A program made the position numbers and the translations under genes. From contig CACDSY010000004.1 in NCBI GenBank assembly GCA_902555585.1, forward strand, positions 1 to 64,000: a DNA stretch of 64,000 bases. The letters are read 5' to 3'. The notes below the pieces were generated by a model. That model saw only the letters and a program-made list of their open reading frames with translations, was not told where the DNA came from and ran no database searches. The first letter of the stretch is position 1. Each line of letters begins with the position of its first letter. Source of the DNA: an uncultured Pelagibacteraceae bacterium (GTDB lineage Bacteria; Pseudomonadota; Alphaproteobacteria; Pelagibacterales; Pelagibacteraceae). Positions 26,483 through 34,742 of this stretch are shown piece by piece.

Positions 26483-27310
26483 TTAATTTGGATTATCACC
26501 CTCTACTGCAATCCTGTCCATAACTCTTTCATGGCCCAATCCTCTGCCAGGAAAAAAATCAGTTAGACCTTGGTGAAGGGTACTTCTATTGTCCCAAATT
26601 GCTACAGCATTTTCAGTCCATTTAAACCTGCATGTAAAATCAAGTCTTTCTTGATGTAAAAATATTTCATTTAAAATATCTGAACTTTCATTTTCATCTA
26701 AATCTAAAATTCTTTTTGTATACATTGAATTTACATACAAAATTTTTTTTCCTGTTTCAGGATGAGTTCTAACTACTGGATGGGAATTTGAATATTCATC
26801 TAGATTACCATTCCCTTCCATTTCCTTATATGCTTCAACAAATGCTGCCGCACCTAAAGAACTATGAATGGCTTTTTTATCCTTAACCTTATCTTTAATT
26901 TCATCACTTAATGTGTCGTAAGCAATTTCCATATTAGAAAACATTGTATCTCCACCAACTGGAGGAACTTTAATTGATCTTAATATAATTACTTTTGTTG
27001 GTTTTGGATTATAACTTACGTCAGTATGCCAAGTTTCACCCCATTGTCTTTTTTCTTCTGGAGCTTTAATTATTCTTAGTATTTCAGGATAATCTTTTCT
27101 TCCTTTAACATAAATATGTCTTTCTAATGGACCAAAATGTTTTGCTAAATTTATCTGTTCTTCCGATGTAATATCTTGATCTCTAAAGAATAAAGCCTTG
27201 TGTTCTAATAATAAATTATTTATCTTTTTCCAATTTTCTAAAGAACTATCTTTTAAATCGATGCCTTTTACTTCTGCTCCTAATGCACCTGATACTAATT
27301 TTATTTCCAT
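26483..27310 (-). CDS. TauD/TfdA family 2OG-Fe(II) dioxygenase
   Basis: A 275-residue enzyme of the TauD family. Metal ligands are H95 and D97 ('ETWHTDVSY') and H246 ('WDNRSTLHQG'), with the 2-oxoglutarate Arg in 'GHERVMDRI'. The N-terminal 'GALGAEVKGIDLKD' and 'LFFRDQDITSEEQINLAKHFGPLE' are family hallmarks. Such enzymes hydroxylate sulfonates, aryloxyacids, carnitine precursors and other small acids. The substrate here is unknown; the neighbours (thioesterase, carnitine genes) suggest a quaternary-ammonium compound or sulfonate. It is 3 bp from the thioesterase gene and abuts the GMC gene. Confidence 0.9.
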   Translation of the reverse strand: MEIKLVSGALGAEVKGIDLKDSSLENWKKINNLLLEHKALFFRDQDITSEEQINLAKHFGPLERHIYVKGRKDYPEILRIIKAPEEKRQWGETWHTDVSYNPKPTKVIILRSIKVPPVGGDTMFSNMEIAYDTLSDEIKDKVKDKKAIHSSLGAAAFVEAYKEMEGNGNLDEYSNSHPVVRTHPETGKKILYVNSMYTKRILDLDENESSDILNEIFLHQERLDFTCRFKWTENAVAIWDNRSTLHQGLTDFFPGRGLGHERVMDRIAVEGDNPN

Positions 27311-27313
27311 AAT

Positions 27314-27781
27314 CTATTTTTTTAATCTACCAGATAATTCTAAGTTTTCAGACTTAAAACTTGATTTATTTTCATTAATAAATTCACCCATTATTTTTAG
27401 CTTATCTTCCTCAAATTCTGTGACCTTTCTTTTCCCCAAGTCAATATAAAGGGATAAACTTTCCATTGTAGCAGCAAGAGTTTTAGTTTCTTTTTCATAC
27501 ATCTCACATTTTAAATGTAATCTTTTTTTATCATGGTCAAAATGAGTGCAATATACCTCTACTTCTTGATTTTCTTTAACCTCATTATTGTAAGTAGTTC
27601 TAGTTTCAACAACCATAGTACTTCTCAGATTTGATTTTGCATTTTCACCACCCATTTGAAATTTATTAAGCATCGTTTCCCATGCTTGATCAAAGATTAA
27701 GATATAATAAGCCATATTCATATGTTCATTATAATCTGTCCACTCTTTGATAATTTTTCTTGTGGCAAGATGAAACGACAT
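27314..27781 (-). CDS. cdhB: Hot-dog thioesterase, probable betainyl-CoA thioesterase
   Basis: A 155-residue 4HBT-type hot-dog protein. 'DYNEHMNMAYYILIFDQAWETML' carries the conserved 'D-x-N-x-H-M/L-N' active-site segment of 4-hydroxybenzoyl-CoA thioesterase-like enzymes. In carnitine degradation the DUF849 enzyme releases betainyl-CoA, which a hot-dog thioesterase hydrolyses to glycine betaine; in some bacteria this domain is fused to carnitine dehydrogenase, in others separate (CdhB). The cdhC and cdhA homologues lie 1.6 kb away, divergently. The assignment comes from family plus context. It sits 2-3 bp from its neighbours on both sides. Confidence 0.78.
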   Translation of the reverse strand: MSFHLATRKIIKEWTDYNEHMNMAYYILIFDQAWETMLNKFQMGGENAKSNLRSTMVVETRTTYNNEVKENQEVEVYCTHFDHDKKRLHLKCEMYEKETKTLAATMESLSLYIDLGKRKVTEFEEDKLKIMGEFINENKSSFKSENLELSGRLKK

Positions 27782-27783
27782 TT

Positions 27784-28644
27784 TTAACCCTTATTAATTT
27801 TTTCAGCTATTAGTATTTTTCTTTTCATTTCTCTAAGAACAGGTTTTTCAATTAGCTTACCATCTATAACTACTAAACCTGTATTTGAGTTATTAAATTC
27901 TTCTAATATTTTTTTTGCCTTAGTAATTTCATCTTTTGGTGGTGTAAATACCTCATTTAAAATTTGAATTTGTTTGGGATGAATAGAGCCTTTTCCAGTA
28001 AATCCTAGATTTCTTACTTGTTCAGCCTCTTTTCTCATTCCATCCATGTTTTCTAGATCTAAATAAGGCACATCTATAACGTCTACACCGACACTTGCAC
28101 CTGCATGAACCAACTTTGATCTTGCGTGAACTAGATTTTCCCATTTATTTTCAACTCTAAGCTCTGCAGCCATATCAACACCACCAAAGTATAAAGCTAC
28201 TATTCTCTTGCTAGCATGAGCAATATTATAAATATTTTCTAAAGCTTCATTTGTTTCCATAATAACATGAAGATCGGTATCTAAATTACAGTCTGTTAGT
28301 AGATCGTCTATAAATGTTATTTCATCTGGTGTTTTAACTTTTGGTAACATAATAGCCTTTAGATTTACTTTACTTGAGATAAAAGCTTCTAGATCTAAAA
28401 GACCAAATTTAGTTCTTTGATTATTAAACCTTACAACTAGTTCTACATCATTTTTAACTTCGAGCGTTTTAAGAGCTTCTATAGTATTGTTTCGGGCTTG
28501 TTCTTTGTCATTTATTGCTATTCCATCTTCTAATTCAATACAAACCATATCAGCACCTGATGCAATCGCTTTTGGAAACATTTTAGGGTGAAGCCCCGGT
28601 GTAAATATAAAACTTCTTCTTACTTTTAATTTATCTAGGTCCAT
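27784..28644 (-). CDS. HpcH/HpaI aldolase family CoA lyase (CitE-like)
   Basis: A 286-residue TIM-barrel protein of the CitE/malyl-CoA lyase group. 'RRSFIFTPGLHPKMFPKAIASGADMVCIELEDGI' carries the N-terminal signature; a downstream 'MLPKV' Mg-site segment, 'IMETNEAL' and 'GKGSIHPKQIQILNEVF' complete the pattern. Relatives cleave citramalyl-CoA, malyl-CoA or hydroxymethylglutaryl-type CoA esters, or act as malyl-CoA thioesterases. No CoA-transferase gene is adjacent, so which CoA ester is used is unclear. It is 2 bp from the thioesterase gene and 1 bp from the class II aldolase gene. Confidence 0.87.
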   Translation of the reverse strand: MDLDKLKVRRSFIFTPGLHPKMFPKAIASGADMVCIELEDGIAINDKEQARNNTIEALKTLEVKNDVELVVRFNNQRTKFGLLDLEAFISSKVNLKAIMLPKVKTPDEITFIDDLLTDCNLDTDLHVIMETNEALENIYNIAHASKRIVALYFGGVDMAAELRVENKWENLVHARSKLVHAGASVGVDVIDVPYLDLENMDGMRKEAEQVRNLGFTGKGSIHPKQIQILNEVFTPPKDEITKAKKILEEFNNSNTGLVVIDGKLIEKPVLREMKRKILIAEKINKG

Positions 28645-28645
28645 C

Positions 28646-29371
28646 TTAACTTTTATAATCTGGCTCTTCTTTATCTAAAATGATCCTAATTTGAGATAAA
28701 AATAAATTTGCGAAATCTGTGGGAAAATTTTCATGTTCCTCTGCAGTTTTTTCTGCAATTTCATGGCTTACAACATTAAGTTCCTGGTTTGTTGATAGAG
28801 CTGTAAGATATGTTTCCGCTGCTCTCTCAAAATAATAAAGAGAGTTAAAACCTTCAGCCACTGTTCTTCCTGTGGTTAAAATTCCATGATTTGCAAGTAA
28901 CATGTGTTGTTTGTTTCCTAAAGCATTTGCCATCTTAATGGACTCTTCTTCTAGTCCTAGACCTCCAAATTCTTTGAATGCAGATACTCTATTGTAAAAC
29001 ATCATTGTATTTTGATCGATAGGTTTCATAATAGGATCTTTAAGAGTGGAGAGGGCAGTTGCATATTTTGAGTGAACATGAAAAATGCATCTTGCATGTG
29101 GTGCTTTTTCATGTATCGCACTATGTATATATAGAGCTGTTGGATCAATTATGTCTGGTTTATTCTTTAGTTCTTCCTTATTTTCTTTAGTCACCAAGAT
29201 TAAATCACTTGCCTTCATATTACTAAAATGAATGCCTGCCTTATTTACGTAAAAATCAGAAGAGTCAGGGACGCATGCACTAAAATGGTTTGCAACACCC
29301 TCATGCATATTTAGTCTTGCTGTCCATCTAAAAGTTGCAGCTAATTCTTTTTGTAATTCAGATATTTCCAT
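28646..29371 (-). CDS. Class II aldolase/adducin family protein
   Basis: A 241-residue protein of the fuculose-1-phosphate aldolase/adducin fold. The zinc ligands are visible as 'IFHVHSKYATAL' (two His) and 'LLANHGILTTGRT' (third His). N-terminal 'RLNMHEGVANHFSACVPD' is the usual substrate-loop motif. Members cleave or decarboxylate small hydroxy-keto compounds. It opens the minus-strand unit that continues with the CitE-like lyase, thioesterase, TauD and GMC enzymes, and is divergent from the dehydrocarnitine-cleaving enzyme with only 35 bp between the start codons. Confidence 0.87.
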   Translation of the reverse strand: MEISELQKELAATFRWTARLNMHEGVANHFSACVPDSSDFYVNKAGIHFSNMKASDLILVTKENKEELKNKPDIIDPTALYIHSAIHEKAPHARCIFHVHSKYATALSTLKDPIMKPIDQNTMMFYNRVSAFKEFGGLGLEEESIKMANALGNKQHMLLANHGILTTGRTVAEGFNSLYYFERAAETYLTALSTNQELNVVSHEIAEKTAEEHENFPTDFANLFLSQIRIILDKEEPDYKS

Positions 29372-29406
29372 TTGTATGATTTTAAAATATAGTTGAAAAT
29401 TAAATT
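29372..29406. promoter_or_regulatory. 35 bp divergent intergenic region
   Basis: Only 35 bp separate the start codons of the class II aldolase gene (minus) and the DUF849 gene (plus). The stretch is AT-rich, includes ATTTTAAAAT-like symmetry, and has no clear SD for either gene. Promoters for the two units must overlap each other or the 5' coding regions, suggesting joint control of the two halves of the carnitine region. Confidence 0.4.
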
Positions 29407-30294
29407 ATGAACAATAACGTTTTTATCTCATGTGCGGTTACAGGGTCTGGAGATACTGCAAGCAAACATCCTGATCTACCAAAAACTCCAGAGCAAATAG
29501 CTAAATCAGCAATAGAAGCAGCAAAAGCAGGAGCTGCAATTGCTCATATTCATGTAAGAGAAGAGGACGGTACGCCAAGCAGAAGACTAGAATTATATAA
29601 AGAAGTAGTAGATAGAATTAGATCAAGCGAAACAGATGTCATTTTAAATTTAACAACTGGAATGGGTGGAGATTTAGACATAGGCCAAGGCAAAAATCCT
29701 TTAGAATTTGGTCCAATGACTGATATGGCGAATGTAATGGAGAGAATAGCTAATGCAGAACAGTTTTTACCCGAAATTTGTACTTTAGATGCCGGAACAT
29801 TAAATTTTGGAGATAGTTCAGTAATTACAGTTAATACACCAAATGATTTAAGAAAGGCTGCAAAAAAATTACAAGAGATCAAAGTTAAACCAGAAATAGA
29901 GGCATTTGATTTAGGAAATATGTGGTTTGGATCTCAATTGTATAAAGAAGGTTTACTTGATGATCCACCAATGTTCCAAATGTGTTTAGGTATTCCTTGG
30001 GGAGCTCCCGCTACCCCATTAGCAATGCAAGCCATGAAAGACATAATGCCAGAACAAGGAGTATGGTCTGGCTTTGCTATATCAAAAAATGAAATGCCTT
30101 TTGTAGCACAGACAGTTGTTATGGGTGGAAACCCAAGAGTTGGTTTAGAAGATAATTTATATATATCAAAAGGTAAACTTGCAACTAATGCTCAGTTAGT
30201 TGAAAAAGCGATTAGAATTGTAACTGATCTTGGAGCATCGATAATGACTGCAGAAGAAACAAGGAAAAAATTAAAGCTTGTAAAACACAAGTAA
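29407..30294 (+). CDS. cdhC: DUF849/BKACE enzyme, probable 3-dehydrocarnitine cleavage enzyme
   Basis: A 295-residue beta-keto acid cleavage enzyme. The zinc site appears as 'IAHIHVREEDG' (H47, H49) with 'GLEDNLYISKG' near the C-terminus, and 'LNLTTGMGG' is typical. BKACE enzymes condense a beta-keto acid with acetyl-CoA, giving acetoacetate and a CoA ester. When the next gene is L-carnitine dehydrogenase, as here, the known substrate is 3-dehydrocarnitine and the products are acetoacetate and betainyl-CoA. Its stop shares a base with the carnitine dehydrogenase start (TAATG), so the two are coupled. Confidence 0.9.
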   Translation: MNNNVFISCAVTGSGDTASKHPDLPKTPEQIAKSAIEAAKAGAAIAHIHVREEDGTPSRRLELYKEVVDRIRSSETDVILNLTTGMGGDLDIGQGKNPLEFGPMTDMANVMERIANAEQFLPEICTLDAGTLNFGDSSVITVNTPNDLRKAAKKLQEIKVKPEIEAFDLGNMWFGSQLYKEGLLDDPPMFQMCLGIPWGAPATPLAMQAMKDIMPEQGVWSGFAISKNEMPFVAQTVVMGGNPRVGLEDNLYISKGKLATNAQLVEKAIRIVTDLGASIMTAEETRKKLKLVKHK

Positions 30295-31238
30295 TGTCCA
30301 AAATTAAAAAAGTGGCAGTAATTGGCACAGGAGTAATTGGAGTAGGTTGGACAATAAGACTCTTGGCTCACAACATAAAAGTTTTAGCCTACGATAAAAA
30401 TTTAATTCAAAGAAATAACTTAATCCAAGAAATAAAAAGAGCTATACCTTATGTAAAAAAACTATTTAATAAAAAAAAAATTAACTTAAATAATTTAAAA
30501 TTTTTTTCTTCTTTGGCGAGTGCAGTTAAAGATGCAGATCTAATCCAAGAATGTGCTTCTGAAAACTATAAACTTAAAACTCAATTAATAAGTCAAATTT
30601 CAAATAATTGTAAATCTGAAGTTTTGATATCGTCAAGCTCATCAGGATTATTACCCTCAAGGATTTTTTCAAAATGTAAAAATAATAAAAGAGGTATCAT
30701 TGCCCATCCATTTAATCCTGTTTATTTACTACCTTTAGTTGAAATAGTTCCAGGAAAAAAAACAAGTTCTAAATCATTAAAGGAAGCAAATAAATTTTAT
30801 AAATCAATCTCAATGAACCCAATTACCCTTAAAAAGGAGCTGCCAGGATATCTATCTGACAGACTGCAAGAAGCTTTATGGAGAGAAGCGCTTCATATTA
30901 TAAATGAAGGGTATGCCTCAACAGAGGATTTAGATAGAGCTATTGAGGACGGCCCAGGCTTAAGATACTCATTAATGGGAACATTTTTAACTTTTCATTT
31001 AGCAGGAGGAAAAGCTGGAATGAAACATATGCTTGAACAATTTGGGCCCGCATTAAAACTCCCATGGACTAAGCTTAAAGCACCAAAATTATCAAAAAAA
31101 CTCTCAGAAAGATTGATATCTGGTACAAAAAGGCAAGCAAAAGGGAAGTCAATCAAACAACTATCAAATATAAGAGATGAGTACTTAGTCAACTTACAAA
31201 ACCTTAGAAAAAAATATGAAAATAAAATTAGAAAATAG
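30294..31238 (+). CDS. cdhA: L-carnitine dehydrogenase (3-hydroxyacyl-CoA dehydrogenase fold)
   Basis: A 314-residue NAD-dependent enzyme. The Rossmann motif is 'VAVIGTGVIGVGWTIRLLAH'; the HAD-type catalytic segment is 'IIAHPFNPVYLLPLVEIVPG'. The C-terminal 'EDGPGLRYSLMGTFLTFHLAGGKAGMKHMLEQFGPALKLPWTKL' block is distinctive for L-carnitine dehydrogenases. It oxidises L-carnitine to 3-dehydrocarnitine, the substrate of the preceding DUF849 enzyme. It lacks the thioesterase domain fused in some relatives; the separate thioesterase at 27314 could supply it. Cytoplasmic; one-base overlap with cdhC. Confidence 0.9.
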   Translation: MSKIKKVAVIGTGVIGVGWTIRLLAHNIKVLAYDKNLIQRNNLIQEIKRAIPYVKKLFNKKKINLNNLKFFSSLASAVKDADLIQECASENYKLKTQLISQISNNCKSEVLISSSSSGLLPSRIFSKCKNNKRGIIAHPFNPVYLLPLVEIVPGKKTSSKSLKEANKFYKSISMNPITLKKELPGYLSDRLQEALWREALHIINEGYASTEDLDRAIEDGPGLRYSLMGTFLTFHLAGGKAGMKHMLEQFGPALKLPWTKLKAPKLSKKLSERLISGTKRQAKGKSIKQLSNIRDEYLVNLQNLRKKYENKIRK

Positions 31239-31274
31239 ATATCTAAAGAAAACTTAAAATGGTAATTTAGTTAT

Positions 31275-32309
31275 ATGGATTTTAATCATTTTTTAACAAG
31301 TTACCTGCCAGACACAAGCATTGGCTCAAGTCAGCATTTTAAAAATATGCTTGAGGAATGTGAAACAGCTGAAAAACTTGGTTATGCAACTGTATCAATA
31401 CCAGAGCATCATTTAATAAATTTACTAATGATGCCATCACCATTGCAGATGGCTGTAAAAATTGCATCAGTTACAAAAAATATTAAAATAACAACAGGTA
31501 TAGTTGTTTTACCTCTACACGATATGAGAACATATGCTGGTGAAGTAGCCACTACTGACATTTTAACTGATGGAAGATTAATATTAGGTGTAGGAAGAGG
31601 AGCATTTCCGTGGGAAATGAAAAGACTAGGCACACCAATAGAAAAATCAAAAGAAAAATTTGTAGAGTCTCTAGAGGTTCTACAATTGTTACTAAAAAAT
31701 AAAGAAGTTTCGTATAAGGGCAAATACTATGACTTCGAACCATTAACTATAATGCCTCGACCCATAAGTAATCCAATACCAATGATGGTTGCCGCAATGA
31801 ATTTAGAAAGTATAAAAGATGCAGCTTCAAGAGGATTTCATGTTCAATCAACAGTATTATCAGGAACAAAAGATCTTTTGTTAAGTAGAGTTAATGCATT
31901 CAAAGAAGGTTGCATTCAACTAGGTGAAAAAGGTAAATTACTCAAACTTTCAATGCAAAGAATGGCTTATCTAGCAAAAGATGAAAATGAAGCTAGAGAG
32001 AAAACAAAACTTGCTTACGAATATTACAAAAGATTTGACAATATGTTTACAGGACCAGGGAAAGTAATAGAAGGGAATATAGAAGCTTTGCCAAGAAAAC
32101 AAACTTTAGAAGAATTAAAAGAAAATCTTTTAATTTGCCCTTTAAATGAAATGATCGATAAACTTAGCGTTTATGCTGAAGCAGGAGTTGACGAGGTAAT
32201 TCTTAGTTCAAGTTTTGGACAATCTCAAGAAGACCTAATAGAGTCAATGTATAGAATTGGTGAAAACGTAATCCCATATTTCAAAAAATCTAATATACAA
32301 GTAGCTTAA
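31275..32309 (+). CDS. LLM class flavin-dependent oxidoreductase
   Basis: A 344-residue luciferase-like TIM barrel. 'LGYATVSIPEHHLINLLMMPSPL', 'IKITTGIVVLPLHDMRTYAGEVATTDILTDGRLILGVGRG' are the core flavin-binding motifs. It would oxidise a substrate with FMNH2 and O2, or act as an F420/FMN dehydrogenase. The substrate is unknown. It follows carnitine dehydrogenase by 36 bp and precedes an alpha/beta hydrolase by 6 bp, repeating the LLM plus hydrolase pairing of the 17-23 kb operon. No flavin reductase gene was seen nearby. Confidence 0.88.
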   Translation: MDFNHFLTSYLPDTSIGSSQHFKNMLEECETAEKLGYATVSIPEHHLINLLMMPSPLQMAVKIASVTKNIKITTGIVVLPLHDMRTYAGEVATTDILTDGRLILGVGRGAFPWEMKRLGTPIEKSKEKFVESLEVLQLLLKNKEVSYKGKYYDFEPLTIMPRPISNPIPMMVAAMNLESIKDAASRGFHVQSTVLSGTKDLLLSRVNAFKEGCIQLGEKGKLLKLSMQRMAYLAKDENEAREKTKLAYEYYKRFDNMFTGPGKVIEGNIEALPRKQTLEELKENLLICPLNEMIDKLSVYAEAGVDEVILSSSFGQSQEDLIESMYRIGENVIPYFKKSNIQVA

Positions 32310-32315
32310 ATATCT

Positions 32316-33086
32316 ATGAGCATCATAGATTGCAATTACTCAGTCACAGGATCAGGGCCTGCAATATTTTTAACTCATGGAGTAGGAGGAGCAGAAGATG
32401 CATGGAGGTTCATAGTTCCAAAACTTAAAGATGAATTCACAGTTGTAACATATGATTTAAGAGGCCATGGAAAATCACCAGTAGATAATAAAGATTTTAA
32501 TTTAGATGATCTTGTTTTAGATCTTGAAAGAGTAAGAGAAAAGGCAAACATCGAAAAAGCCCATTTTATGGGACATTCTTTAGGAGGAATGATTGCGCCT
32601 GCTTATGCTAAAAAGTTTCCTGAAAGAGTTTTGTCAGTTGGCTTATTATCAACAGTTGCAGGAAGATCCGATGAAGATAAGCAAAAAGTTTGGAATGTAA
32701 TTTCAGATCTAAGAGATAAGGGTGTTGAACAAACATTAAAAAATCTGACTAACAGATGGTTCACAGATAATTTCATTGAAAAAAATCCAGATCTTGTATC
32801 TAGAAGATTAAAACAGGTAATAGATACTGATAAAGATGTATTTATAAATGTTTTTAAAATTTATGCGGAAACCGAGATGATCTCTTGGTTAAAAGATATA
32901 AAAAAACCCTGCCTGTTTATGACAGGTGAAAATGATGGTGGATGCACTCCTTCTCATAATAAAAAAATGTCAAATGAGGTAAAAGATTCTAAATTAGTTA
33001 TTATACCAGAGGTAAAACACTCTTTTTTGATAGAAGCTCCTGAGCAAATTTCAAATAATTTAATAGAATTTATTAAAAATATTTAA
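32316..33086 (+). CDS. Alpha/beta fold hydrolase
   Basis: A 256-residue cytoplasmic hydrolase with a complete triad: S88 in 'GHSLGG', D207 in 'GENDGG' and H235 in 'VKHSFL'; the oxyanion segment is 'THGVGGAEDAW'. Similar to 3-oxoadipate enol-lactonase/RutD-type enzymes. The cap motif 'NRWFTDNFIEKNP' (146-158) is shared with the hydrolase at 18615-19388. It sits 6 bp after the LLM gene and likely acts on its product. It ends 4 bp from the convergent SDR gene with no terminator between. Confidence 0.88.
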   Translation: MSIIDCNYSVTGSGPAIFLTHGVGGAEDAWRFIVPKLKDEFTVVTYDLRGHGKSPVDNKDFNLDDLVLDLERVREKANIEKAHFMGHSLGGMIAPAYAKKFPERVLSVGLLSTVAGRSDEDKQKVWNVISDLRDKGVEQTLKNLTNRWFTDNFIEKNPDLVSRRLKQVIDTDKDVFINVFKIYAETEMISWLKDIKKPCLFMTGENDGGCTPSHNKKMSNEVKDSKLVIIPEVKHSFLIEAPEQISNNLIEFIKNI

Positions 33087-33090
33087 AGCT

Positions 33091-33876
33091 CTAATGCATT
33101 CTTAAAGTGTTCCCATCAACACCAACTACTTGACCAGAAATTCTAGAGGACTCGTCAGAAATTAAATAGCAACACATTTTACCAATATCTTTTTCGTAAA
33201 CCCAAGTATTAAGAGAAGTCATAGAAACGAATTCACTCTCCACAGCTTTTTTTGAAATTTTTAAAAATTTAGCTTTATCTCTAATAACTCTCCCCATTCT
33301 ATCTCCTTTTACAGTTCCTGGACAAATTGCGTTAACTCTAATTTTAAACTTTCCTAATTCCATTGCTAAAGTTTTAGTCATTCCAACTACCGCCCATTTA
33401 CTTGCTGAGTACGGAGACCTTAGTGGAAATCCAAATATACCTGCTGTAGAGGATAGATTAACTATTGAGCCGCCTTTGTTTTTTTTTAACATTGGGATTG
33501 CTAATTTTGAAAAAATAAAATGACTAATTACATTAATCTTTAAAGTTTGTTCCCAATCTTTTGTTTTAAGTTTGTCCATAGTTCCTGTTGGGCCTGCAAC
33601 CCCAACATTATTAATTAGTGCATCAATCTTTTGTGTTTTTTTTTTAATTTCTTTAAAGAAATTTATTACATCGTTTTCATTTGAGGCATCACAATGAAAA
33701 GAAAACAACCTTTTATTATTTAAAGGATTTTTCTTTAATTTATTTATAGATTTTTTATCAACATCACAAACGAATACCTTTGCACCTTTTTCAAGACATT
33801 CTTTTGCTGTTGCCCAACCAATTCCTGATGCCCCAGCAGAGATAATTATTTTTTTATTTTTGAAATTGTATGACAT
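33091..33876 (-). CDS. Short-chain dehydrogenase/reductase
   Basis: A 261-residue classical SDR. The cofactor motif is 'ISAGASGIGWATA' (TGxxxGIG-type), 'NNVGVAG' corresponds to NNAG, the catalytic Ser is in 'VNLSSTAG' and the Y-x3-K pair is 'YSASK'; 'PGTVKGDRM' and 'SGQVVGVDGN' finish the fold. The first glycine-loop residue is Ala rather than Thr/Gly, a mild deviation. It interconverts an alcohol and a carbonyl with NAD(P)(H); the substrate is unknown. It shares one base with the upstream PhyH-like gene, so the two likely act together. Confidence 0.9.
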   Translation of the reverse strand: MSYNFKNKKIIISAGASGIGWATAKECLEKGAKVFVCDVDKKSINKLKKNPLNNKRLFSFHCDASNENDVINFFKEIKKKTQKIDALINNVGVAGPTGTMDKLKTKDWEQTLKINVISHFIFSKLAIPMLKKNKGGSIVNLSSTAGIFGFPLRSPYSASKWAVVGMTKTLAMELGKFKIRVNAICPGTVKGDRMGRVIRDKAKFLKISKKAVESEFVSMTSLNTWVYEKDIGKMCCYLISDESSRISGQVVGVDGNTLRMH

Positions 33877-34727
33877 TAATCTGTTAATCCATCGGATCTA
33901 ACTTTATTTCTTTCTAAATGTATGGGCAATACTTTTCCGTAAATTGCTTTTGAGTGTTCAGGTGTGTTAACTCTCCATGGATCCAATACATAGGCAGGTA
34001 TACACATAAATCGCGATGTTTTTCCTATAACTTTAGTTACTCTATGCATAGTAAATCTACCTTTAAATATTTGTAAATCACCAGGTTCTAGCTCAAGTCT
34101 TTTTACTCTTGATCGATCTCCATCAAGAACTTTCTTTACATCATCAAATTTTTCGTTACCTGGTTCTCTTATGTTTGGACAATATTCAAATATTCCTCCT
34201 TCTTCTGGTTTTTGAATCATTAGACTTAAAGTAAATTCACAACTATCAAAATGCCAAGGTAATATTCCATCAGGTTCCATAACGTTATATGCATGACAGG
34301 CTAAAGGATCAGCCCATCTATATATAGGTGCAATCCCTAAGCAAGCAGATACAAATTTTAATAATTCCTCAGTTTCATAAAGAAATTTCATCTCAGAATT
34401 TTTTGCAAAACAGTCAGAATTTAAATATCCATTAAATCTATCCATAAATATTCTTTTTGGGTGATCTTTAGGAAGAGTAGGATCGTCTTTTGCATAAAGG
34501 TATGCGTTTATACTTTCTTTAGACATATAAACTTCATTAAGCTGTTGCTCTAATTCTTTTTTCATTACATTTAAAGAATTTGGTAAAATAAAATTAGGAA
34601 TCACCGAACAACTATCGCTATCTAATTCAGTTTTACATTTTTCAATTACTTTCTTGATCTTTGGTGATTGTAAATCATGAATTGGGTATTTAACTAAATC
34701 AACTATGTTACTTAAACTTTTTTTCAT
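33876..34727 (-). CDS. PhyH/BesD-like 2OG-Fe(II) oxygenase, predicted hydroxylase
   Basis: A 283-residue protein. The core 'LPWHFDSCEFTLSLMIQKPEEGGIFEYCPNIR' and 'GDLQIFKGRFTMHRVTKV' resemble the BesD/HalD group of amino acid halogenases/hydroxylases. Metal ligands are H159, D161 and H228, with R239 for 2-oxoglutarate. Halogenases of that group replace the Asp with Gly; the Asp here predicts hydroxylation. The substrate may be an amino acid or amine. It shares one base with the SDR gene, which could oxidise the new hydroxyl, and lies 15 bp after the ProV ATPase gene. Confidence 0.82.
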   Translation of the reverse strand: MKKSLSNIVDLVKYPIHDLQSPKIKKVIEKCKTELDSDSCSVIPNFILPNSLNVMKKELEQQLNEVYMSKESINAYLYAKDDPTLPKDHPKRIFMDRFNGYLNSDCFAKNSEMKFLYETEELLKFVSACLGIAPIYRWADPLACHAYNVMEPDGILPWHFDSCEFTLSLMIQKPEEGGIFEYCPNIREPGNEKFDDVKKVLDGDRSRVKRLELEPGDLQIFKGRFTMHRVTKVIGKTSRFMCIPAYVLDPWRVNTPEHSKAIYGKVLPIHLERNKVRSDGLTD

Positions 34728-34742
34728 AACTATTTAATCTAA

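Noticed and set aside
33876..34727. Amino acid halogenase annotation
   Set aside because: Halogenases of this family have Gly in place of the Asp ligand; here HFD keeps the Asp.
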